NCBI GenBank assembly: GCA_964247055.1
Contig: OZ176056.1
Location: 8,122,001-8,186,000 of the forward strand
DNA: 64,000 bases
Direction of reading: 5' to 3'
Origin: Paragordius varius
Lineage: Eukaryota > Nematomorpha
Shown one piece after another: positions 13,031 through 25,200 of this stretch. Made by a program: the position numbers and the translations under genes. The notes below the pieces were generated by a model. The model saw only the letters and a list, made by a program, of their open reading frames with translations, was not told the DNA's origin and made no database searches. Position 1 is the first letter of the stretch, and every line of letters starts with the position of its first letter.

Positions 13031-13580
13031 TTAACACTTTGATTCAAATTGGGGTATACAATTACCCCAGATTAAATTTGAATTCAAATTTTAAAAAACT
13101 ACTGAAGGAAACAGTCCCAATTTAAATTTATGCTTCTATCCTAATAAAAATTATATAAATATGCCATAATATTTGAATAAAATATTGTTGAAAAAAATTA
13201 CATTCTTCGCTATTTTTATTTTACAAAATTTTTGAATATCGTCCTCATTTAATTCTAAGGGTAAAATTAAGCAAATTTTTTATTTAAATTTCATCTAACA
13301 TTGATAGAAATAGAAAAGGCGGGTAATTTTGTATTATTTTTTATAACCATTGCACACATGTCACGTTGACTAAATATTTGTCGGTTTTAGCTTAAAATAA
13401 GTAATATCAAGAAGTATTTTGAATTAAATTTTTTATATATTTTGGTTTATTGTTATATTAGTGTAAAATTCTGCCATATTCCTTCTATATTTTTCAAGGA
13501 AATAAATTAAACAGGCCTGGGGTATTTAACTCCCCCAATTTGATTCAAAGGACTAAAATGAATGTGTTGTAAAGTGTTAA
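13031..13580 (-). mobile_element. PB piggyBac-like MITE, 550 bp, reverse orientation
   Basis: It begins TTAACACTT and ends AAGTGTTAA. Subterminal blocks are GATTCAAATTGGGGTAT...ACCCCAG and the mirror CAGGCCTGGGGTATTTAACT. Other copies at 26.8, 27.8, 29.8 and 61.8 kb share the same order. TTAA at both ends fits the piggyBac target site. Confidence 0.85.
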
Positions 13581-14510
13581 GACATACGTATTTTAACCCT
13601 TATTCTCTATTTTATCCTTATTATTTTAAAGGCCGAGAATTGTCGTTAATACTTTATGACCTGTTAGGGTAATTTTATAATTCAAAGCCATTAAAACTTA
13701 AATATCTTTAAAAATATGTTTAAAACTTTACTCAGAGTGCGATTAGTTTCTATAAATTAAATATTAAATATAAACTTGTGATTTTGCATATGTTTATTTT
13801 GAGAGTTAATGGAATAAGATTCTCTAGTTTAATATTTATACACATTTTGTACAGTTTTTCCAAACTTTCATTCTCTTCTGTATCCACCCAGTTTGGATAG
13901 GTAAAATTAGCGAATAAACAGATCAAAGATTCTAATTACATATAAAAACTAAATTATATACATAAAAAGTTACTAAAATATTTTTTTCTCATATTTTTGT
14001 ATATGTCAAGTGTGCCCTATACCACACTTGCAATTTCTTCAAGTTTTTCTTAATCATATGATTTTTTATCACCTTATGTTCAAGTTTACTTGCTTGACTT
14101 AAGTGCCCTAATGTTAATTTTTTTTATCACATGAAAGCAAGCCATGACTTGAAAAACTTGTGAGCCAAGTCAAAAAAATTTTTTATCACCCCACCCAATA
14201 TATATAAAAACTCATAATTGCAATAATCAACATTTCAAACTTTTTCGCCGACAATTTTTATACATTTTTACGCTTAAATAATGTGACAAAGTATTTTGCA
14301 ACCTGACGCAGTAAATTAAACATACTTTGTAATTTTTAAACGTGATTTTTGCTGTGGTATATCAGATGATATTGTTGTTATCTATTTATAAGCTTTTAAA
14401 TACAATTAAAAATATCCAACAAATAACTTATATCTGAAATAAAAATTAAACTACTTTCAAAATGAGAAATTTATACTAAAATATAATCAATTAGTTTAGT
14501 GTTGATTTTA
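13581..14510. other. Intergenic, no gene seen
   Basis: AT-rich spacer. Around 14005-14170 are several imperfect copies of CAAGT/ACTTG words (CAAGTGTG, CTTCAAGTTT, TTGACTTAAG, GACTTGAAAAACTTG), suggesting a decayed inverted repeat. No coding signal was seen. Confidence 0.4.
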
Positions 14511-14514
14511 TATT

Positions 14515-14750
14515 TTGAGGTCTTGTTTGCAGAATCCTGAGTTAAAGGGCCATTGGCCTAAATCTTGAGGTTAATCTGACTTATAGTTCCCCCACTGCGC
14601 AAATGTCTGTATTGATAAGCGGTTTGACCGGTCCAAAATAATTCAAGTAAAAACTAAAATATTAACCAATCAATAATAGGCCAATCTTAGTGTTTATCGA
14701 AAAATTAACCATTGTTTTTTTACGAATTGCGGTTATTTTAACAGATGTCA
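14515..14750. repeat. Dispersed repeat shared with the hAT element at 22.5-23.95 kb
   Basis: Blocks AAGCGGTTTGACCGGTCCAAA, ATATTAACCAATCAA and ATAGGCCAATCTTAG recur in the same order at 23630-23720, inside a hAT element with clear ends. This is therefore probably an internal fragment of that family. Confidence 0.7.
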
Positions 14751-14763
14751 CCTATATATTTTA

Positions 14764-15172
14764 AAGTCATCTATCCTTTATTTTATCAAAAATTTATTTT
14801 TTTGCGTTAAATATAAATATTTGTTGAAGGCATGAAAAAGTAAAAGATGTGTGGGGGAAGGGTGTCGAAAATCTTATATGGTAAAAATGTGTTTAAGTCT
14901 AATCAATACACTAGCAACTAACCTTTATCTTAAAATTAATGTTAAAAAAGCTGGGAATGGTAATAATTTTTTTAGCAATCCAATCTTTTTAACATTAATT
15001 TTAATATGCAAAAATACATATTTTCGACGCCGTTCCCCTATAGTTCTTTTACTTTTTTGATGAATATAATATTGTTAATACCATAGTCTTGTTTTTTTCT
15101 ATTCTTTAACAAATATTTATACCTATTTAACGATAAAAATAAATTGTTGATAAAATAAAGGATACATGACTG
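14764..15172. mobile_element. M4 MITE, diverged
   Basis: The left end is AGTCATCTATCCTTTATTTT and the right end AAAATAAAGGATACATGACTG followed by TA. The complete copy at 56433 defines the family. Confidence 0.7.
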
Positions 15173-15836
15173 TATACAAGTGAAAAATTAACAACTAAAT
15201 AAATATTTTTAGTTCAATTTTTTATAAATTAAGATAATATAATTCAGGTTTTCAATATCTGCTTTACTAATAACCTCATAAGATAATTGATTAGAATGAT
15301 ACCCAAAAATCGAATTGGGTTATTAACATATGTTAAGTTTGACTAACAAATTTAACATGTTTATTTTTAATTAGAATACTTTTACCCATAATATGTGCGA
15401 AGCATAGAGCAATTTCCATAAAAATATACATTTAAGATTCGTTAGCCACCAAATAACCGTTATCGGCAAATTAGATAAAATTCGTAATATATTTATTGAT
15501 TTTTATTTTAAAAAAATTTTACACGTATTCTTATTCATTTATTTTCTTTTTGTGCGCGTTATAACCCATTAAAAATATGACATATAATGCTGATTCACAA
15601 TAATTATTATATTATTATCAAAAACATTATCTTGTTAAAATATATATGTTTTCCCCAAATTTATGGCATATTACACACATCTTTATTTACTTTTTAATTT
15701 AATAATTATCTTATCTATAATTATAAACTTCTATGTTAAAATTTATCAAAATATTCATAATATCCAATACCTATATTAAAAATCAATTGTTTTTGAAATA
15801 TCATCCACTCAATAGTATTAGTTAATAATTTTCACA
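15173..15836. other. 5' flank of bestrophin 1
   Basis: AT-rich sequence before the bestrophin ATG. I see no clear core promoter motif beyond scattered TATAAA-like words. Confidence 0.35.
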
Positions 15837-16215
15837 ATGACAATCGCTTACAATAGTAAAGTTTCTGAATCCGGTGTTTTGACATTTTTTAGGCTACTGG
15901 CTATATGGCGGGTAAATTATTTAAAAAAATTTTAATTAAGTTTGAAATTAATATTTTACGTAAACTTTTAATCATTATATATATATATTATATAGTATGC
16001 ATTTTAATGATTGATCATTTCACATTATAGGGCAGTTTGTAACACACGAGTGTACACAAAAACAACAAAATAATAATTATATCCTTTCATCCATTACTTT
16101 TTTTATTCCATTCATATTTTATTTTTTTTCTTACACATTGTGTTGCAAATTGCCCAACTATAGTGCGAAATAAGCAACCATTAAAATGCATACTGTATTT
16201 AACGTTAACTTTTAA

Positions 16216-16250
<35 letters not shown>

Positions 16251-19200
16251 TTAGGGCAGCGTGTACAAATTGATTTGGAAAGAATTTTTAGTCTACCTTT
16301 TCCTATTTTACATGTTGAATTTCGTATACCGTTTTGCATTGACGGAACACCAAAAAATGTAAGACCCATTATACAAATATATTTTTAAAATTTGATATTA
16401 TATACAAGATCATTTAAATATACTAAAAGACAACCCATGTTTTAAAATCTGATTTTATTTAAGAAAACCCATTATTTTCGTTTGGAAAATGGGAATCATA
16501 TTTATAAGTTGGGAAATAGACTCAAATATATAATTGAAAATTCATGTAGTAAAAACTAAAGTTTGAAAAAGTATGGTTGTCTTTTTTAGAAAATATTTTC
16601 CCTTTTATTTTTAATTTTTGTCTGTATAATTCAAATTTACTAAAAAGCTTAATTCCGTTGCCGATAATATTGTATCTACTTGATTAAATTGTTAATGTAA
16701 ATATTTTGCTAAAACATACATTATAATTTGATGATAGGAATACATATTTGTTTTACAATGCTAAATAACTTTTTTAAAAAAATTAATTTCATCCAGCTCT
16801 AGTTAAATCTTAACAGCAGTTTTGCTAAATAATATCCAATAAACTTTAGCGTAGCTACATTTGAATATTGTATAGAATTTTTGAAGGAGTTGTCTTATAC
16901 TGTGATGCATTTCTTAACTTAATACCATTATCGTTTGTCCTGGGCTTTTTCGTATCCACCGTCGTTTCAAGATGGTGGGCTCAATTCGAAGCAATACCCT
17001 TCCCCGATTCGTAAGTGTCTGATTACATTATTTTATTTATAAATGATATTCAGAATTTTATCACTTTTTCAATATTTAGAGTAAGGAGTAATTAAAAATT
17101 ATTTATATAATAAATTATTTTGCTAGTAATTCCTTTTTGGATTTAGGGCACATTTAAAGTTGTTTTAAGCATCTTATATTAAGCCAATTCCTAAATTTAG
17201 TGTCTGAATTAAATTAAAATTATTTTGTTTAACCTATGATTTTGGGCTATGAAAAATAGATGTTATATAGATTAATATAATCTTTTGGATGTTGAAAGGT
17301 TGCTGTATTTTAAAATTAATGATTTCATTTTTTTGATAAGCGATTTTATATCAATTGTATTAGGGATAATCTTAAATTTTAAAATTTTCAAGTTTTTGAA
17401 CCATTACTGGTATATCTAATTTTTTAATAACATGGTTACTAAATATCTGACAAATTTATTTTTAAGCATACATTTTGTATTCACAAATTTGAAACTTCTT
17501 GACCTTTTGGGCTAGTTGTTTTACATATGGCTATTCTGAATTTAAAATATCTTAAAAAAATATTTTTCACATTGCAATTCAAAAATATGCCTTTTTTAAC
17601 CGTTTAGCCACATGATAAATTTCTTTTAAAAAAAGTATGTAAAAATCCTCGTCTTAAATTCAATCGCCCCCGTTTTTTTATTTTTTTTTCAAAATTAACT
17701 GTTTGCTTCTATCATGTTGACGAATATGATAAATGTAAAAATTTCAAGATTTTTAATTTATGAAGGAGAAGAGGGATTGATAATTAAATTTTAACCAAAA
17801 CAACTCTTTAAAAATTTTTTAACTCTTTCTTTCTAGGGTAGAAAACTATCCCAATATGTCATCGCATAATAAAAAAATGAATGAAGTGTTAAGTAAAAAT
17901 TATATAGAAATGATGGAAGTTTATATGAACAACATATTGTATCCATTTACAATTCAAATTCACCCTTAAGTAATTCAAATTGATCCTTAAACAATTCAAA
18001 ATCACCCTTCAACAATTCAAATTCACCCTAAAAATTAATTATGTTTTTTAGGATTAAAAATTACCTTTATTTTTATATATTTCTAAAAAATAAAAATTTT
18101 GTTTTAAATTAAAATGATACTGAATAAATAATCAACTATGCCATTAAGATATATTTGAGTTATATTAGTCGAAACATAATTTTTTTTAGGGTGAATTTGA
18201 AATTTGTTCAAGGGTGAATTCGAACTGTAAATGGTATATATACCATTTACAGGTCAAATTCACCCTTAAACAATTCAAATTCACCCTTGAACAATTCAAA
18301 TTCACCCTCGAACAATTCAAATTCACCCTTGAACAATTCAAATTCACCCTAAAAATAAATTATGTGTTTTCGAACTAATATAACTCATTATTTATGAGAA
18401 ATATATCTTTATGGCATAGTTTATTATTTTTTCAGTATTATTTAAATTAAAACAAAATTTTTATTTTTTAAAAATATATAAAAATATTGGGTAATTTTTC
18501 ATCTAAAAACTTATATATTATTTGAGGTGAATTTGAATTGTTTAAGGGTGAATTTGAATTGTTCAAGGGTGAATTTGAATTGTTCAAGGGTGAATTTGAA
18601 AATTGTTCAAGGGTGAATTCGAACTGTAAATGGTATATATATATTATCGAAATTAGCGGTAAACTTTAGCCTTACATGGAGATGAAAAAGCGTTGCAGGT
18701 GTGAGGCACAAAAAATTGTTGTGATTGTTTGGCATTATGTTATTACAAGTTAAGGGATTCTGTTTTTGAGAATTTTGCCATATTTGCAATCAATATACCA
18801 ACCTCAAATTCGATCCTGAACAAATCTCACCCTAAAATGCTCTTTATATGTTTTTATTTTTTTATATTTTAGAAAATAAAGTTTTGTTTAAAATTAAAAT
18901 AATACTGAAAAAATAATAAACTATGCTATGCCATGTGTATATATTTTTAAATTTCATATTATTAATGAGTTTTATTAGCCTGAGGGTGAATTTGGATTGT
19001 ATATGGTATATATGAAATGAAATGTGGTTGACAATTAGTTAATAATCCGACTTTTGTTTTGTAGCATATAAAATTTAAACTCCGTAATTCCACAATTTTT
19101 TTTATCATCACTGTTAGCCTGGGCAAGCGAGTCTCTAAAATTGTCATTTATATTTTAGTATCAGGGGGAAAAGACACTATAAATTATATATATTTTTAGT

Positions 19201-22200
19201 TTTATGCTGAATAATAAAAGCGAACGATTTATGCGTCTTTTCTTATGTAATTTAAGGCTTGGCTCATTAGATTCTATGGATTATAAAATAGACCAGGGGT
19301 TTTCAACAAGCGGCATTCTCCTACAATTCAAGAATGTGGTGCTTATAAAAGCTTAGTAAAATTGATACTCCTTAAACAAATGAATAAATCTATACAACAG
19401 CCAACTTTGTTTAAATATAACAGTCTTATGTTTGGAAATGAAATAAAATATATATGATGAGTGCCACTATAAACGAATACGGCGCATCGGATCTTTGAAT
19501 AAAAAATGCAGCCCGCGAAGCCATTTGTGCTAGATACCCCTGAAATAAACTCTACCATTTCCAGTTCAAATTTACCCTTTAACGATTCAAATTCACCCCT
19601 GAACAATTCAAATTTACCGTAAAAATATATTGTGTGTTTTCGAACTATTATAACTCATTATTAATTTTTTCAAATTATAAATAATCTAAACAATTTTTAA
19701 TCTTAAAAAACACTTAATTTATTTTAGGGTGAATTTGAATTGTTTAAGGGTGAATTTGAAATGTTTGAGGGTGAATTTGAAGTACAAATGGTATATATAC
19801 AAAATGTATTTCTTGTGCCTTCTTATTTTAGAGCAGCGCTATCTATAGGATCCATGATTGTGGGGAATGATTTACATGGGAGACTTTTGCGTCGAACCCT
19901 TATTCGATATCTCAATCTTACGGCTTTACTCATTTACCGTAACATAAGTCGACCGATTAAAAAAAGATTTCCCACGCTAAATCATTTAGTTGATGCCGGT
20001 TTCATAACGAACGATGAGCTGCAATCGTATGAGGACTTACCTTGTCCGCATGGGAAATGGTGGGTCCCTTGCGTTTGGGCTTGTAACTTACTTACCAAAG
20101 CTTATCAAGAAAACCGTATCATAGATTTGAAATGTTACCAACTTTTATTCAATGTAAGTTGTTTGTATATGTATATATCAGTGTCAGTTTATTTCTTCAA
20201 TCAATAGACTATGCAATGCAATCTATAAATTTTTAAATTTTTTTGCGGGCCATACATAATATCTCGGGGGATTGCGCGTGTTGGACATTCCCGTTCTAAA
20301 TAATATTATTTTTAGTTTTAATCTTTTTCTTAATATGTAAGCAAGCAATTATATTTTAGAATATTTAAGAGATTACTAAGACGTATTTTGTATTATGGTC
20401 TAATCTAAATAATTTTTTATATCAATGTGAAGTTTAATTATAATTATGATATTAAAGTAAAATTTACCAATAATATATATTTAGTTAGTTACGGATTTCA
20501 AAAATAATTGTGGGAATCTCTATGCATACGATTGGATACAAATCCCTTTAGTTTACACTCAAGTATACACTTGTTATCTTTATTAATTTATAAAGATATT
20601 TTAATTAAGTTATCAGATGGAAGCTAGTTCAATTTTAAATATATAATTACAACAGAATTGTGAAGACAAATATTTTTTTCAAACGCTGTTTTTTTAAACT
20701 TGACACTTTTAAATATAAGCCATTGTTTTAAATTACAAAGTATGAAATAGAGCTGTAAATTGGTTACAGAATCAAATTATATTTTTTACAATTGTATCTT
20801 ATCAATATAACAGGAAAAATTAAGGTTTGAAAGTATGGTTTTCGTTTAAAAAAATATGTCTAGTTTTTTCTCTAAATAATTTGAACTTTTACTGTACTTT
20901 TTTGAAAAATATAGGTTTATTATAATAATATAGCAAAATTTTATTACAAGATAAAATTTCTTAGATAAAATTTATAATAAATTATATTATACAGACTGTA
21001 ACTTTGGCCACGTATACATTTTTTCTGGCTTCCTTAATGGGTCGTCAACTATTAGATGGGCAAAAGAAATACCCCAACCATGATGATGTTTATTTCCCAA
21101 TTTTTACATTCCTACAATTCTTTTTTTACATGGGTTGGTTTAAGGTAAAACAACACATAAAATTATTTTATTTTTTATCAAAAAAAAATTTTTAAGAATT
21201 TTTTTATAATTTAAGGTCGCTGAAGAATTAATAAATCCTTTGGGGGAAGATGAAGATGATTTCGATATCAATTGGATTATCGATAGAAATTTTCAAGTAA
21301 GTTTGCTACATAAAACAATATTTGCCATGAGTTTTGTGTGACTGCAATAAAAAATGCATTAAATATATATATATGATAGTAATTTTATCATATTGAAAAA
21401 CGGCTAAAATATTTTTTAATGATACTTGAGCATTTCGAATCATATATTACGGTAAAAATTGATAAATTTTACAGGCAAAACGCAAATAAATATTTTTTCA
21501 CTAAACAACCATACTACTTTAACCCTAAATTTTTACTGTACTATAACATTATTTTACAGCATGATTAAGTAGTATACATATTGCTAGTTTTTCATTAATT
21601 ATTGCCATATAACATTTGCAACAAAGGGAAGTAATATTGGTTTATACGTATTATTTCTCTATCAACTACTATATTAACCAATATAAATTCTCTTTGCTTT
21701 ATATGCTAAGTGACGATATTTAGTAAAAAAAATGATACGGAACACTGTTTACATCTCTATTTTATACTTTGCAATTTAAAACTATGAGTTACAATTAAAA
21801 AAAATCAAGTTTAAAAAAATATTTGTCTTTTTATTTTACTTTTTCTCTGTATAATTTTAATTTTTACTGTAATCCATATAAAAGCTAGACCGGATAGTAT
21901 AAATTAAATATAATAATAAATGAATATTTTTCATTTCAAATCTAGTATATCTTTTAAAGATGCAAGCTGGTAAAAACACATCATCTATTTAACAAAAATG
22001 ATAATTTTTTAAAGTGCCAATATCTCTAACTAAACATTATTATATGAAAACCAAAAAGGTTTCAATGTTAATGGTAGACACAATGCATAAAGTAATACCA
22101 CCCCTGGAAAAAGATATGCACTGGAATGATATACAACCCGTGTTACCTTATACCGCGGCAGCTCAGGAATATAAAAAAACACCTTGGATGGGATCAACAG

Positions 22201-25200
22201 CTCATACAATGTATATTTTATTTTATAAAAGCTAAAAGATAATGATATATTTTTTCTAAAAGAAAAGCATCATTTCAAATTAAACTAACTCGTCATTTTG
22301 GCTTGCTAAATGAGGAAACGAGAGATGTAAATTAGTAATATACTCAATTATGAAATTTAAATTGATAATTTTATAATTTACGTAGACAATAATTAAGATA
22401 TAAAAAAGTATGGTTATCTTTCAAAAATAATATTTGTCTTACTATATTAATTTTGAAGTTAAAGTGATTATGTTTGTTAAGAAATTTTAGATAGAGTATT
22501 TTTATAAACGGTAATGTGACCAGAAATTTTTAATTTGGACGCAGTATAAAATTAAAACATACTTTGCCTGTTTTTACACAATCGGTGTGTAAAATATCCT
22601 AATGAAATATATATGATAGGAAAATATCAGGATTATCATGGCGCTTTTAACCTTTACGAGTTATTAAAAAAAATTATTTACACTTTTGTGGTGGGTGCTC
22701 CGTATAAAATTTTAAAAGGTGCGCAATTTTTTTATATATATTTTTTGGTGAAAGCTGAGTGCTTTATTTCAAAAAATATCACTAAAATATATAAACCATA
22801 TATAAAAAGCAAAACTATATTAAAATTTTTTAAATTGTTGGATGTAAGCTCTGAAAGTCCCAAATTTTTTGGCTTTTTTATGATGGACTGTTCTCTCAAA
22901 GCAAAAATTCCGACATTGTGCAATAATTTTAAATATAAGCTAAATTTTGATATCTATATTTTAAGAAAAATGCATACTTTAAATATATTAAGCGTACTTC
23001 ATACTATTTTCAGCATGATGGAAACGATATAAACGGTTTAAGACTTTATATACATATTTCGATAATGCTATACGTTTTCCTCACTCATAAAAATTCACCA
23101 AAATATGCAAGAAAGCAAATCTTTAAATTACATATAGTAATGTTCAACATCATCATTATTTAGAAAAAGGGTTTAATTATATATTATAGCGTTACACCGT
23201 TTCCATAATTCTTCAAAATAGTTTGAAGTACGCTTCAACTTCAAATTTGTTTATGCAAAAAATAAGAAAACTAAAAAAATTTAGGAAAAAATTAAGAAGT
23301 ATCATACCTCCCACCTAATTAGTATAGAAAACGTAAAAAACTTAATTTTTTAATACGAAAACAGGTTATTTCAAAATCATATGCCATATATATTAATTTT
23401 GAATAATATGTTACGGGAATACAATTTTCTTTATGATTTCCCAATTGATGATTTTAACAAAAAATGAACTTTCTTAACCTAATCAAACATTTATTAAACT
23501 ATCATCATTTTAATAAATATTAAATTTTGAGACCTCTTTTTGCGGAAGCCCTGAGTGAAAAAGCCTTTAGCCTGAATCATACGGTGGAGTGGGAGATTTA
23601 TAGTTTCGCCACTGCCCGAAAGGCTGCAATCCTAAGCGGTTTGACCGATCCAAAACCCAATGTGTATAATTCGAGCAGAAAATAAAATATTAACCAATTA
23701 AAAATAGGCCAATCTTAGTTTTTACCGTAAAATGAATCATTTCTTTACAAATTATGGGGTTATTTTTACAGAGGGTACTATATTAAATTCTAAAATATTT
23801 TTTTTCACATAAAAGGTAATTAATGAATATTTTTAAAAAATTAAATTTTTTCAATTTCAAAAAGCAGTACAAAAGTGGCCGCAGTACAGGCGCAGTTTTT
23901 TTTTGAAAACCCAGTACTGTACTGCGAAAAACAGCCTATCTGGTCACATTAATAAACGGTTAAAAGTCATGATTGCATTAGTAGCTGGTCAAATCCAACC
24001 CCAACATAATTCCCAAAGGCACATCGACGAAATTAAATAATAACGATTTATAAGCCGCCGTTTTTATGGAATTTTGTTTGACGCCGGAAGATCTAAAAAT
24101 TTAAATATTATCAAATAAAAGAACCACCACGGATAATTTAAAAAAATAAACTTAATAAACCTTTCTCTGAGCAAATTAAAATATTAAGTAGATATTCGAT
24201 AGCTATAGTTCCTATATGTGTAAAAAAGTGTTATTAAAATAAATATTTAACACCATATTTGGTATACAGAGTGGTCTTAAAAAAATAAGTTAAAAGAGTG
24301 ATTTGTTTCCCGAAATGCCTCTCACCTCTCTTTTTCCATTTTAAAATCAAACATTTTTTCAAGAAAACTCAACATTTACAATGAAAATCAACATGTTTTA
24401 TTGCTTCGCAACACTTTTTTAAGCAAACGCACCATTTTTTGATCCAATCGCAACATTTTTTCGGTTGTTTTTTCTAGGAAAATGTTCTTTTATTAGAAAA
24501 GTTGCGTTTGCTTGAAAAATTGTTGCATTTTATTGAAATAGTTGGGTTTTGAAAGATCGTTGCGTTTGATTAAAAATATTATTGCATTTGGTTGAAAATG
24601 TAATGCTTTGGACTAATATGGTATCCATTAAATTGATAAACTCATAGACTTTTGCTTGCTTGCATAACTTTGGATCAATTTAGATATAAATTTTAATTGT
24701 TAAAATAATAACATAAAAATTTAAATATTATCAATTTCGAACATGCTTCTATTATCATTTTAGAAGATGGCCATATAATTTTTTTAATTTATAACTTACT
24801 TAAAATTAAATTTATGTGCCCATTCTGCTATATACAGTAAAATGAAATTATACGGACAAATAAAAATATAAAGAATTCTTTTTTAGACCTTAATTTATCC
24901 CATAAAAATCATTTAATTATTTTATAGTTTATTTCAAATAAATTTTCGTTTATCATTCATTATCTTATGGATAAATGATTCTTACTAAAAAACCAAGATT
25001 TAATACGTAAAGTTGTCTTTCAAAAAAAATATTTGTCTATCAGGCTAAATCCGGACGAAATGAATTACGAACATGGTGACTTGACAACGGAAGATACAAC
25101 TCCACTCCTGGGAAATATCAGTAAAAAGGCCATTCATTCAAAAAATAAGTAATTTTATATTATGTTTTATTCAAAAAATACGTAATTTACACTAAACTTA

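Noticed and set aside
14851-15060. 69-aa open frame
   Set aside because: It lies within a diverged M4 element and has no recognisable motif.
22613-23032. 139-aa open frame
   Set aside because: It is inside a non-autonomous hAT element, is dominated by Lys/Ile/Phe, has no domain, and a diverged copy of the region near 30.7 kb is not open.
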